Source: Pseudomonadota bacterium (GTDB lineage Bacteria; Pseudomonadota; Alphaproteobacteria; Rhizobiales; Xanthobacteraceae). From it: DNA of 13,040 nucleotides. This document shows, in pieces, positions 6,823-13,040 of the stretch. Each line of letters begins with the position of its first letter. The stretch's first letter is position 1. The notes under the pieces are model-generated. The model saw only the letters and a program-made list of their open reading frames with translations. It had not been told where the DNA came from and searched no databases. Position numbers and translations under genes: made by a program. Location: assembly GCA_023433965.1 (NCBI GenBank), contig JAEYTQ010000566.1, positions 1-13,040 on the forward strand, given 5' to 3'.

Positions 6823-7149
6823 GTGTCGCTACCCACCATCAATCCCGCACAAGCGCGCAATCTCCTCGCGAAGGGCGCCATCCTCATCGACATCCGCGAA
6901 GCGAACGAGCATGCCCGCGAAAGGATCGTGGGCGCTCGAAACTTGCCCTTGTCGAAGCTCGATGCGGCGGATCTTGCGGCGCATCAGGGCAAGCAGGTCA
7001 TTTTCCACTGCAAGAGCGGCGCCCGCACGCGGATCAATGCATCGCGGCTCGCGTCGAAACTGGACGGAAACTGCGAAGCCTTCATCGTGGAAGGCGGACT
7101 CGATGCCTGGCGCAAGGCGGGGCTGCCGGTTGAGAACCAGCGCCATTGA
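6823..7149 (+). CDS. Single-domain rhodanese (sulfurtransferase)
   Basis: A 108-residue cytoplasmic rhodanese that moves sulfane sulfur via a cysteine persulfide. The active loop is HCKSGARTR with catalytic C63 and the family's CxxGxR pattern (C63, G66, R68). The usual core motifs are present: LIDIREANEHARERIVGARNLPL near the start and VEGGLDAWRKAGLPV near the end. Initiation is at GTG 6823 with AGGAG (6812-6816) six bases upstream. It sits directly behind the BigR-like gene and ahead of the TauE exporter, so it probably belongs to the persulfide detoxification operon, passing sulfur to glutathione or another thiol for the dioxygenase. Related proteins often carry a C-terminal membrane extension (DUF2892 type); here the protein stops just before that point. 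Confidence 0.87.
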   Translation: MSLPTINPAQARNLLAKGAILIDIREANEHARERIVGARNLPLSKLDAADLAAHQGKQVIFHCKSGARTRINASRLASKLDGNCEAFIVEGGLDAWRKAGLPVENQRH

Positions 7150-7293
7150 AGGCCTCGACTCCAAATGCAGGTCGGCGCCGATTGATCGTCGCGGCCGTGC
7201 CGGCCTGTGGCCGGTCTCGATGTGCTGCCCTGGAATTGCCGGATCTGCCACGTGCCGTCAGGAGTTGATTGACGGCGAATTGAGGAGTCCACG

Positions 7294-8067
7294 ATGCTGT
7301 CGCTGACCCAGGGCGCCCTCGGCATCGCCTCCGGTTCGCTGGTCGGCTTCTCGCTGGGACTGGTCGGCGGCGGGGGCTCTATTCTGGCTGTCCCGCTCCT
7401 GGTCTACCTTGTCGGGGTGACCGATCCGCATGTCGCGATTGGGACGAGTGCCGTCGCCGTCGCGGTGAACGCGGCGGCCAACCTGGCCAACCATGTCCGT
7501 GCCGGAAACGTGAAGTGGCGCTGCGCCTCGGTATTCGCGGTCGCGGGTGTGGCTGGAGCCTTTCTCGGCTCCACGCTCGGCAAGGTTATCGATGGCCAGA
7601 AGCTGCTCGCTCTTTTCGCCATCCTCATGCTGGTCGTGGGCGCGCTTATGCTGAGGGGCAATGCCGACGAGGGCGAGCCGTCGGTGAGGCTGAGCCGGGA
7701 GAATCTGCCGAAGCTCGTTGCCTTGGGCCTCGTCACGGGAGCGTTGTCCGGCTTCTTCGGAATCGGCGGCGGCTTCCTCATCGTCCCCGCCCTGATCGCC
7801 GCCACCGGCATGCCCATTCTGTATGCGGTGGGCTCCTCTCTCCTGGCGGTCACCGCGTTCGGGCTGACGACTGCGGCGAACTACGCCTGGTCCGGTCTTG
7901 TGGATTGGTCTCTCGCCGGATTGTTCATCGTCGGCGGCGTTCTCGGCGGGCTTCTCGGCGCCCGCTCCGCAACCTTCCTTGCTAGCCGCAAGGGCGCGCT
8001 GAACATGGTCTTTGCTGCTCTCATATTCGCTGTCGCGGTCTACATGCTGGTCCGCAGCTTGGCCTGA
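7294..8067 (+). CDS. TauE/SafE-family membrane exporter
   Basis: A 257-residue integral membrane protein with about eight hydrophobic helices arranged as two related halves. Each half opens with a glycine-rich re-entrant motif: GLVGGGGSILAVPLLVY with DPHVAIGTSAVAV in the first, and GFFGIGGGFLIVPALI with PILYAVGSSLLAV in the second. This duplication defines the TauE/SafE (former DUF81) family, whose members move sulfite, sulfonates or other small anions. Start is ATG 7294 with GAGGAG (7282-7287) six bases upstream. In this cluster it would plausibly export the sulfite made by the persulfide dioxygenase; that substrate is inferred from neighbours, not from residues. It lies 144 bases after the rhodanese gene and converges with the SDR gene. 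No clear terminator is seen between them. Confidence 0.85.
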   Translation: MLSLTQGALGIASGSLVGFSLGLVGGGGSILAVPLLVYLVGVTDPHVAIGTSAVAVAVNAAANLANHVRAGNVKWRCASVFAVAGVAGAFLGSTLGKVIDGQKLLALFAILMLVVGALMLRGNADEGEPSVRLSRENLPKLVALGLVTGALSGFFGIGGGFLIVPALIAATGMPILYAVGSSLLAVTAFGLTTAANYAWSGLVDWSLAGLFIVGGVLGGLLGARSATFLASRKGALNMVFAALIFAVAVYMLVRSLA

Positions 8068-8148
8068 TGTGACGAGGTAGACCAGGTCGTCGCCCTGGCC
8101 GATCCACGAAGCGTTCGGTCCGCGAAGTCTCGGAGTTCAGCGCCCAGT

Positions 8149-8973
8149 TCACGCCGGCCATGCTTGTCCACCGCCGTCGATGCGCAGCACTTGGCCCGAG
8201 ACGAACGCACCCATTGGACCGGCAAAAAACTCGACTACGCGCGCGACCTCGTCGACGGTGGCGATGCGCTCCAGCGTGCCGCTCTCGACCATCCGGTTCG
8301 GATCGACCGCACGGGTGCCGAGGAAGCGGCCGGTGCGGGTGTCGCCGGGCGCGATGCAATTGACGGCGATGTCGTAGGGGCGGAGCTGGTCGGCGAGGCA
8401 CCGCGTGTAGTGCGTGACGCCGGCCTTCGATACCGCATAGATCGCGCCGTTGGTACGGCCCTTGAAAGCGGCGACCGAGCCGAGCGTGACGATGCGGCCG
8501 CGGCGCCGCTCCATCATGCCCTTCGCGACCGCCTGGCAGGTCAGGATGGTCGAGAGCAGGTTGCGCTCCAGTACCGCGCGCACGTCGGCTTCCCTGATGT
8601 TCACCGCGTCGTTCGGGTCGGGCTTGCCGCCGGCGGCCGCGATGTCGCCGCCGGCGTTGTGCACGAGGATGTCGATCGGCCCGAGTGCGGCTTCCGTCTC
8701 GGCGATGACGCGGGCGATATCTTCGCCTTTGGTCAGATCTCCGAGCACGCGCTGGCTTCGCACGCCATGATCCTGGCCGATCTCCGCGGCCACAGCGCTG
8801 AGCGTGGTGCCCTCGCCATATTCCGCCGGCCCGTTCTCGCGCATGCCGTGGATCGCAACGCCGGCGCCGAGCGCGGCGAGCTTCTCCGCAAAGGCGCGGC
8901 CGAGCCCTCGCCCTGCGCCGGTCACCAAGGCCACCTGGCCGGCCAAAATCCTCGTCCCGTCATGCGATGCCAT
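8149..8973 (-). CDS. Short-chain dehydrogenase/reductase (FabG-like, classical SDR)
   Basis: A 274-residue NAD(P)-dependent oxidoreductase. The Rossmann glycine motif TGAGRGLG is at residues 18-25, the structural motif HNAGG follows LGPIDILV, and the catalytic set is S166, Y179 and K183 (GSVAAF...YAVSK, with the normal 13-residue Ser-Tyr spacing). The C-terminal region VNCIAPGDTRTGRF and FVSGQVLRIDGGG is typical. A segment near residues 43-75 (ENGPAEYGEGTTLSAVAAEI) is longer than in minimal FabG. GGAG lies six bases before the ATG. The gene is 21 bases downstream of the RpiR-family gene on the same strand, so the two are probably cotranscribed. Context suggests oxidation or reduction of the compound imported by the divergent ABC transporter. 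A role in fatty acid synthesis is unlikely with no fab neighbours; the substrate is unknown. Confidence 0.87.
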   Translation of the reverse strand: MASHDGTRILAGQVALVTGAGRGLGRAFAEKLAALGAGVAIHGMRENGPAEYGEGTTLSAVAAEIGQDHGVRSQRVLGDLTKGEDIARVIAETEAALGPIDILVHNAGGDIAAAGGKPDPNDAVNIREADVRAVLERNLLSTILTCQAVAKGMMERRRGRIVTLGSVAAFKGRTNGAIYAVSKAGVTHYTRCLADQLRPYDIAVNCIAPGDTRTGRFLGTRAVDPNRMVESGTLERIATVDEVARVVEFFAGPMGAFVSGQVLRIDGGGQAWPA

Positions 8974-8994
8974 GATCTTCTCCGTTGTGAAACG

Positions 8995-9828
8995 TCAATC
9001 AGCCGCGAGGTCGAGGCCGATGGCCAGCGCCTGCACCAGGCACATCGGCGCCACCAGCGTGCGCAGCGCCGGCTCGGGCATGTCCTGGATCTCGAAGACG
9101 ACGCTGGCGCCCTCGACGATTGGGCTCAGCAGGCTGTCGGTGATCGAGATCGCGGGCACGCCCCGCGCGACGAGCTCGGGGAACAGCCGCGCGGTGTCCG
9201 GATAGTAATTTCGGAAGCTGATCGCGACCAGCGCATCGTCGGCCGTCGCCGCGTGCGACTGCTCGTGAATGCTGCCGCCGAGGCCGTCGAGCAGCACGAC
9301 GCGGCGTCCGAGCTTGCGCAAGACATAGGCGAGGTGCGTCGCGACCGGAAACGAGCCGCCGAGGCCGAGCAGATATATGTCGCGCGCCTTGGCCAGGATC
9401 GCGGTCGCCGCCTCGAGCTCGCGCGTGTGCACGGACTGAGTGAGCGTCACCAGCGCCGATTGCGCCTCCGAGACGAAGCGCGACAGCACGGCGGCGGGCT
9501 GGCGGCCGAGCACCGATTTCTCCTCGCTCTTCATCCGCGCCAGCCGCGCCTTGTAGCTCGGCGCGACGCCCGCAACGAGGCGGGAGCGGAATACCTGCTG
9601 CATTTCGGTGAAGCCGCCGAATCCCAGCGCATGGGCGAAACGAACGATCGCCGACGGCGGCACGCCCGAGCGCTGCGCCACTTCGGCCACCGTGCCGAGT
9701 GCGACATCGGTCGGGTGATCGAGCACGAATTCCGCGATCTGCTGCAACCGGCCCGACAGAGCGCGGTGCCGCTGCGCAATCGCGCCGCGCAGCTCGTCGT
9801 AGCTCATCACGCCTTGGGCCTTGTTCAT
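8995..9828 (-). CDS. RpiR-family transcriptional regulator (HTH plus SIS domain)
   Basis: A 277-residue regulator from the ATG at 9826-9828. An N-terminal helix-turn-helix domain covers about residues 1-80, with the recognition region TVAEVAQRSGVPPSAIVRFAHALGF at 46-70. A SIS domain follows from about 135 (IYLLGLGGSFPVATHLAY and LVAISFRNYYPDTARLF), which in this family binds sugar phosphates or related phosphorylated ligands. In-frame ATGs also occur at 9865-9867 and 9805-9807. I prefer 9828 because GGAG lies 10 bases upstream and the putative minus-strand -10 at 9887-9892 would leave a leader of about 50 bases. It is the first gene of a leftward pair with the SDR gene and is divergent from the ABC transporter, which it probably controls together with itself through the palindrome at 9907-9922. 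Confidence 0.85.
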   Translation of the reverse strand: MNKAQGVMSYDELRGAIAQRHRALSGRLQQIAEFVLDHPTDVALGTVAEVAQRSGVPPSAIVRFAHALGFGGFTEMQQVFRSRLVAGVAPSYKARLARMKSEEKSVLGRQPAAVLSRFVSEAQSALVTLTQSVHTRELEAATAILAKARDIYLLGLGGSFPVATHLAYVLRKLGRRVVLLDGLGGSIHEQSHAATADDALVAISFRNYYPDTARLFPELVARGVPAISITDSLLSPIVEGASVVFEIQDMPEPALRTLVAPMCLVQALAIGLDLAAD

Positions 9829-9886
9829 CGAATCGGATCTCCGGATCGGCCGCCTCTTTAACGTCATTCCACGCGTTGGATCAAAT

Positions 9887-9915
9887 ATTCTACTTTACAT
9901 AACAAATAGAATGAA
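9887..9915 (-). promoter_or_regulatory. Putative promoter of the RpiR-family gene
   Basis: Read on the minus strand, TTCATT (complement of 9910-9915) is followed after 17 bases by TAGAAT (complement of 9887-9892), a 5-of-6 match to TATAAT. The -10 is itself one of the three ATTCTA half-sites, which would permit autoregulation. The -35 match is weak, so this is a suggestion only. Confidence 0.35.
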
Positions 9916-9921
9916 TATTCT
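9894..9921 (+). promoter_or_regulatory. Putative promoter of the ABC transporter operon
   Basis: TTTACA (9894-9899, five of six with TTGACA) and TATTCT (9916-9921, four of six with TATAAT) are separated by 16 bases, upstream of the binding-protein gene. The -10 lies inside the right arm of the palindrome at 9907-9922, so a protein on the palindrome would occlude RNA polymerase. The element stands out because the surrounding DNA is otherwise GC-rich. Confidence 0.45.
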
Positions 9922-9922
9922 A
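9907..9922. promoter_or_regulatory. Palindromic operator TAGAAT-N4-ATTCTA, likely RpiR-family site
   Basis: TAGAAT (9907-9912) and ATTCTA (9917-9922) form a perfect 6-bp inverted repeat with a GAAT spacer. A third half-site, ATTCTA, lies at 9887-9892, exactly 30 bases (about three helical turns) to the left; the wider direct repeat AATATTCTA occurs at 9884-9892 and 9914-9922. The region sits between divergent genes and covers both putative promoters. GAA/TTC-type palindromes are described for RpiR-family regulators of sugar and inositol genes. Binding by the adjacent regulator is inference. Confidence 0.6.
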
Positions 9923-9964
9923 AAGCGCATAACAAGAGCAAAAGCGTCGAAACGGGAGGAAGCG

Positions 9965-11256
9965 ATGAGAGGACGTCAGATCTCACGGCGGAGCGTTTTG
10001 AAGGGCAGCTTGATGGCCAGTGTCCTTGGCGGCACCGGCAGCTTTTTCGGGCCGTGGCGGGAGAACCACGCCTGGGCGCAGGGCGCAAAGCCGATCAAGC
10101 TCGGCCTGACTGCGATGCCAGCGGTCAATACGGCAACAGCGGCCAGGATGATTTCCGCGGCATCAAGATGGCAATCGACGAGTTCAACGCCAAAGGCGGC
10201 GTGCTCGGCCGTCAGGTCAGCTTCATCACCGCGGACACCGAAACCACGCCCGCCACCGGCAGCCGCGTCGCCGAACGCTTCATCACCCGCGAGGACTGCA
10301 CGATCCTGATCGGGGCGCTGCATTCCGGGGTCGCCAACGCTATCACCCAGGTCGCCAGCAAATATGGCGTGATCTACATGAACACAAATTCGTCCGCACC
10401 GAGCGAGGCCGGCGAGAACTGCTCGCGCGTGAAGTTCGTCTGGGACGGCAACGGCACCAATTTCTCCAAGGCGTCGGTCAAGAACGCGGTCGATTCCATC
10501 GGCAAGAACTGGATGCTGCTGACCAACGATTACGTCTGGGGCCACACGACGTCCGCCGCGACCAAGACGCAGGTCGAGGCGGCCGGCGGCAAGATCGTCG
10601 ACAATCTCCTGGTGCCGCAAAACACGCGCGACTTCACCGCGTATCTTCTCAAGATCCAGCAGGCGAAACCCGACGTGGTCGCGACCGCGATCGGGGGCGA
10701 CGACATCAAGGCGCTGCGCGAGCAGGTGGCGCAGCTCAAGCTCGACGGCAAGCCGGCCTGGATCAACAACCAGCAGGATTGGCCGGACGTGTGGGGCTCG
10801 CCCGACAGCCTGTTCGGCGTGTTCGGCACGACCTGGTATCACAAGCTGCAATTACCTGGCGTCGCCGACTTCGTGAAGAAATGGCAAGCCGCCAACAAGG
10901 ACGGTCCGATCCCGGTGCCCGGGAACGTCTCCTACAACGGCTACATGTCGACGCGCGAACTGCTCCGGGCGATCGAACGGGCGGGATCGACCAACAACGT
11001 CAAGATCATCAAGGAGCTCGAGAACCTGAAAGTCTCGGCGACCGATCGAATGCAGCATTTCGATGCCTACATGGATCCGGTGACGCATCAGATGCAGCAG
11101 ACGATCTACCTGGCGCGTCGCAACGCAAAGCCGGCGGACAAGACCGATCTGTACGAGATCATCAGTTGGACCGAACCGAAATCGGCCGCCGATGACGCCG
11201 CCCCCGCCAAGTGCAAGCTCACGCCCTATGAGCAGGTGCCGACCGTCGATTCCTGA
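9965..11256 (+). pseudogene. Tat-exported ABC transporter substrate-binding protein (Peripla_BP_6 type), frameshifted
   Basis: Should be the periplasmic ligand receptor of the transporter. The start at ATG 9965 has GGGAGGA (9954-9960) four bases upstream and encodes a twin-arginine leader: SRRSVLKGS at residues 7-15, a short hydrophobic stretch, and an AWA-Q cleavage site near 38/39. The mature chain begins GAKPIKLGLTAM and then loses its frame. The family sequence resumes one frame over at AGC 10120 (SGQYGNSGQDDFRGIKMAIDE) and continues unbroken to the stop at 11254-11256. Restoring one base at 10118 (for example ATG-ACC-AGC) would give a normal ~430-residue protein. The body matches the leucine/amide-type receptors: FNAKGGVLGRQV, DFTAYLLKIQQAKPDVV, PGNVSYNGYMSTRELLRAIE. 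A real inactivating deletion or a sequence error would look identical. An ATG at 10054 could start the second frame but would give no signal peptide. Confidence 0.8.
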
Positions 11257-11279
11257 GGACGAGCTAAACCTCGGCGGAA

Positions 11280-11303
11280 CGGCGGCGCGTTCGCGCGCCG
11301 CCG
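11280..11303 (+). repeat. Intercistronic GC-rich hairpin with TTCG loop
   Basis: CGGCGGCGCG (11280-11289) pairs perfectly with CGCGCCGCCG (11294-11303) around a TTCG tetraloop, 23 bases after the binding-protein stop. No T-run follows, so it is unlikely to end transcription fully. Stable hairpins between a binding-protein gene and its permease genes, as in mal and his transport operons, protect the upstream message and raise binding-protein yield; the same role is likely here. Confidence 0.7.
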
Positions 11304-11353
11304 GCTTGGGGACGATTGCCCCGGCCTCCAACCGACACTTGCGAGACAAACCC

Positions 11354-12274
11354 TTGTTCGACCTCCTTCCGCACCTCGTGAACGGTCTGACGCTCGGCCT
11401 GTTGCTCGCGCTGATCGCGCTCGGCTTCATGCTCATCGTCGGGCTGATGGAACAGATCAATCTGGCGCATGGCTCGCTGTTTGCGCTCGGCGCCTATGTT
11501 GCCATGCAGCTCACCGGGCCGCGCCCGCCTTTGCCGGCTGATCTGGCGAAAGCCTGGCTCGCGCTGCCGCTCGGCTGGCGCTACGCCGCCACCCTCGTCG
11601 TCGCACCCGTCATCGTCGGCCTCGTCGGCATGCTGATCGAGCTCTGCATGCGGCGAACCTACGGCAAGGATCCGCTCTACGGCCTGTTGCTGACCTTCGG
11701 CGCCGCGATGGTGATCGAGGAACTGATCCGCCTGGTCTGGGGCACGCGCGACTATGTCCTGCAGGTGCCCTCAGCCATCAACGGCGGCTTCCTGTTCGGC
11801 GACCTGATCTGGTCGAGCTATCGCTTTTACGCAGCCGGCATCGCGGCTGGGATCATCGCGCTGGTCTGGTTGCTGATCGAAAAGACCCCGTTCGGTGCGA
11901 CCGTGAAGGCCGGCGCCCATGACAGCGAGATCGTCCGCGCGCTCGGCGTCAATCTGTCGCGGCTTCGGCTTCTGGTGTTCGTGTTCGGCACCATGCTGGC
12001 GGCCATCGCCGGCATCATCGTGGCGCCGATCTGGGGCATCCGTCCGCATATGGGCGTCGATGCCGTCATCCCCGCCTTCCTGGTGATCGTGCTCGGCGGC
12101 GTCGGGAGTTTTTGGGGCGCGGTGGTCGCCGGCCTGATGGTCGGCCTGTGCGTCGGCCTCGCCGGCGCCTATGCATCCGAATGGTCGCTGCTGTCCATGT
12201 ACATCCTGCTCGTTGCCGTCGTGACGTTCCGCGCGCGCGGCCTCTGGGGCAAGAAGAGCGTGCTCGAGGCCTAG
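11354..12274 (+). CDS. livH: ABC transporter permease, LivH type (BPD_transp_2)
   Basis: One of two membrane permeases of a branched-chain amino acid/amide-type uptake system. About eight or nine hydrophobic helices are seen. Family landmarks are PHLVNGLTLGLLLALIALG at the N-terminus, GLMEQINLAHGSLFALGAY near residue 30-50, the cytoplasmic ATP-binding-protein contact region KAGAHDSEIVRALGVNLSRLR, and GGVGSFWGAVVAGLMVG towards the end. I chose the TTG at 11354 (306 aa, beginning MFDLLPHLVNGLT), which places the first helix where LivH proteins start. The frame extends back to 11192 but there it overlaps the binding-protein gene and encodes low-complexity sequence. No strong ribosome-binding site precedes the TTG, and GTG 11378 is a less likely alternative. 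The downstream permease begins only three bases after the stop. The transported ligand is unknown, so livH marks the family only. Confidence 0.83.
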   Translation: MFDLLPHLVNGLTLGLLLALIALGFMLIVGLMEQINLAHGSLFALGAYVAMQLTGPRPPLPADLAKAWLALPLGWRYAATLVVAPVIVGLVGMLIELCMRRTYGKDPLYGLLLTFGAAMVIEELIRLVWGTRDYVLQVPSAINGGFLFGDLIWSSYRFYAAGIAAGIIALVWLLIEKTPFGATVKAGAHDSEIVRALGVNLSRLRLLVFVFGTMLAAIAGIIVAPIWGIRPHMGVDAVIPAFLVIVLGGVGSFWGAVVAGLMVGLCVGLAGAYASEWSLLSMYILLVAVVTFRARGLWGKKSVLEA

Positions 12275-12277
12275 GGA

Positions 12278-13040
12278 ATGATTGTGAATTCGACGACCTC
12301 ACCCGACGCTGCGCGTCTGGTCACCCCGACGATGCTGGTGCTCTGGCTGGTGCTGGCGACGGTGCCGCTCTGGATCACGCGGATCGGGCTCTACCCCTAT
12401 CTCGGCATCGAGATCCTGATCTGGTCGCTCTATGCGTTGGCCTTCAACCTGGTGCTCGGCACCGCAGGCCTGCCGTCGTTCGGCCACGGCGCCTATTTCG
12501 GCATCGGCGCCTATGCCTTCGGGCTCTGCCAGTTCGAACTCGTCGCCAATCTCTGGGTCTGCCTCATTGCGGCGACGCTCGCAGCGGGCGTTGCCGGCGC
12601 GCTGGTGGCGCTGTTCATCTCGCACCGGCGCGGCATCTACTACGCCTTCATGACCATAGCCTTCGGCCAGATTTTCTGGACGCTCGCGATCAAGTCGCAC
12701 CGCGTCACCGGCGGGGAAGACGGGCTGCTCAAGATCAAGCGGCTGCCGGCGGATTTTGGCCTGGTGTCGTTCGACCTCACCGACAACGTCGCGTTCTATT
12801 ACTTCGTGCTCGCGGTGTTCGCGGTCGGGGTCGCGGTGATGTGGCGCCTGGTGCATTCGCCTTACGGCCGCGTCGTTGCCGCCATCAGGCAGAGCGAGGT
12901 TCGCGCCGCGCATCTCGGCTACAATGTATGGCTCTACAAGGCCTCGATCTTCACCCTTTCGGCTGCGCTGTCGGGATTTGCCGGCGGTCTGTTCGCGATG
13001 GCGCAGCTCGCCGCGTTCCCTGACGTCATGAGCCTGCATC
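12278..13040 (+). CDS. livM: ABC transporter permease, LivM type (3' end beyond window)
   Basis: The second permease of the same uptake system. The open frame from ATG 12278 has no stop and gives 254 residues before the window ends; LivM proteins usually have 300-400. Seen in order: a first helix (TPTMLVLWLVLATVPLW), YALAFNLVLGTAGLPSFGHGAYFGIGAYA (the LivM signature, about residues 55-85), SHRRGIYYAFMTIAFGQIFW, and the coupling-helix region AAIRQSEVRAAHLGYN near residue 210. An alternative start is GTG 12284, for which AGGG (12273-12276) is better spaced (7 bases); the ATG has that element almost abutting it. It follows livH by three bases, so the two are translationally linked. The ATP-binding subunits (livG/livF type) probably lie beyond the right edge. 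Confidence 0.85.
   Translation, partial: MIVNSTTSPDAARLVTPTMLVLWLVLATVPLWITRIGLYPYLGIEILIWSLYALAFNLVLGTAGLPSFGHGAYFGIGAYAFGLCQFELVANLWVCLIAATLAAGVAGALVALFISHRRGIYYAFMTIAFGQIFWTLAIKSHRVTGGEDGLLKIKRLPADFGLVSFDLTDNVAFYYFVLAVFAVGVAVMWRLVHSPYGRVVAAIRQSEVRAAHLGYNVWLYKASIFTLSAALSGFAGGLFAMAQLAAFPDVMSLH

Noticed and set aside
8082..8098. Hairpin CCAGG-N7-CCTGG between the convergent TauE and SDR genes as a terminator
   Set aside because: Only five base pairs and no T-run on either side; too weak to call.
8164..9861. A 565-codon plus-strand open frame opposite the SDR and RpiR-family genes
   Set aside because: Longest antisense frame in the window, but it spans two well-supported minus-strand genes and their gap, and its translation is low-complexity Arg/Ala/Asp/Glu-rich sequence with no family resemblance.
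11192..11353. N-terminal extension of the LivH-type permease back to 11192
   Set aside because: It would overlap the end of the binding-protein gene and encode the intercistronic hairpin as Pro/Ser/Arg-rich sequence, unlike any LivH N-terminus.
1..13040. CRISPR arrays, tRNA genes, insertion sequences, phage or attachment sites
   Set aside because: Looked for by eye; no regularly spaced repeats, tRNA-like cloverleaf, transposase or integrase motifs, or flanking target duplications were seen.

Overview
The window is GC-rich (roughly 60-65% by eye) and densely coded. Its gene content (a PQQ-dependent membrane glucose dehydrogenase, a BigR/persulfide dioxygenase sulfur cluster, and a branched-chain-amino-acid-type ABC transporter beside an RpiR-family regulator) fits an alphaproteobacterium of the Hyphomicrobiales. 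A Bradyrhizobium/Rhodopseudomonas-like organism is my best guess; this is inference from protein style, not a database match. I see no tRNA, rRNA, CRISPR array, transposase or phage gene.

Layout, left to right. (1) 6-2225 (+): a membrane-anchored family GT20 glycosyltransferase (trehalose-6-phosphate synthase type) with an extra N-terminal two-helix, periplasmic and HAMP-like module. Its ATG overlaps a possible upstream stop (TGATG), so it may be the downstream gene of an operon cut by the window edge. (2) 2367-2558 (+): a 63-residue two-helix membrane protein of unknown function, preceded by two mutually exclusive hairpins and followed by a perfect 10-bp hairpin. (3) 2559-2923: 365 bases without a convincing gene. 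(4) 2924-5437 (+): gcd. (5) 5493-8067: a sulfide/persulfide detoxification cluster. The MBL-fold persulfide dioxygenase-like gene runs leftward, and an ArsR-family BigR/SqrR-like regulator, a single-domain rhodanese and a TauE/SafE exporter run rightward. The AT-rich divergent region between them carries three CTAA half-sites. (6) 8149-13040: an uptake/catabolic locus. A leftward pair (RpiR-family regulator, then an SDR oxidoreductase) diverges from a rightward ABC transporter operon (Tat-exported binding protein, LivH-type permease, LivM-type permease cut by the window end).

How they work together. In the sulfur cluster the regulator would sense persulfide through a cysteine pair and derepress both arms. 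The rhodanese would move sulfane sulfur, the dioxygenase would oxidise glutathione persulfide to sulfite, and the TauE protein would export the resulting anion. In the RpiR locus the regulator probably binds a perfect TAGAAT-N4-ATTCTA palindrome lying on the transporter promoter. The SDR may act on the imported compound, whose identity the sequence does not reveal.

The main anomaly is a one-base frameshift in the binding-protein gene just after its signal peptide (at about 10118). It separates a textbook Tat leader from an otherwise intact mature domain. I did not find an unmistakably new system. The most unusual item is the GT20 enzyme fused to a sensor-like membrane module.
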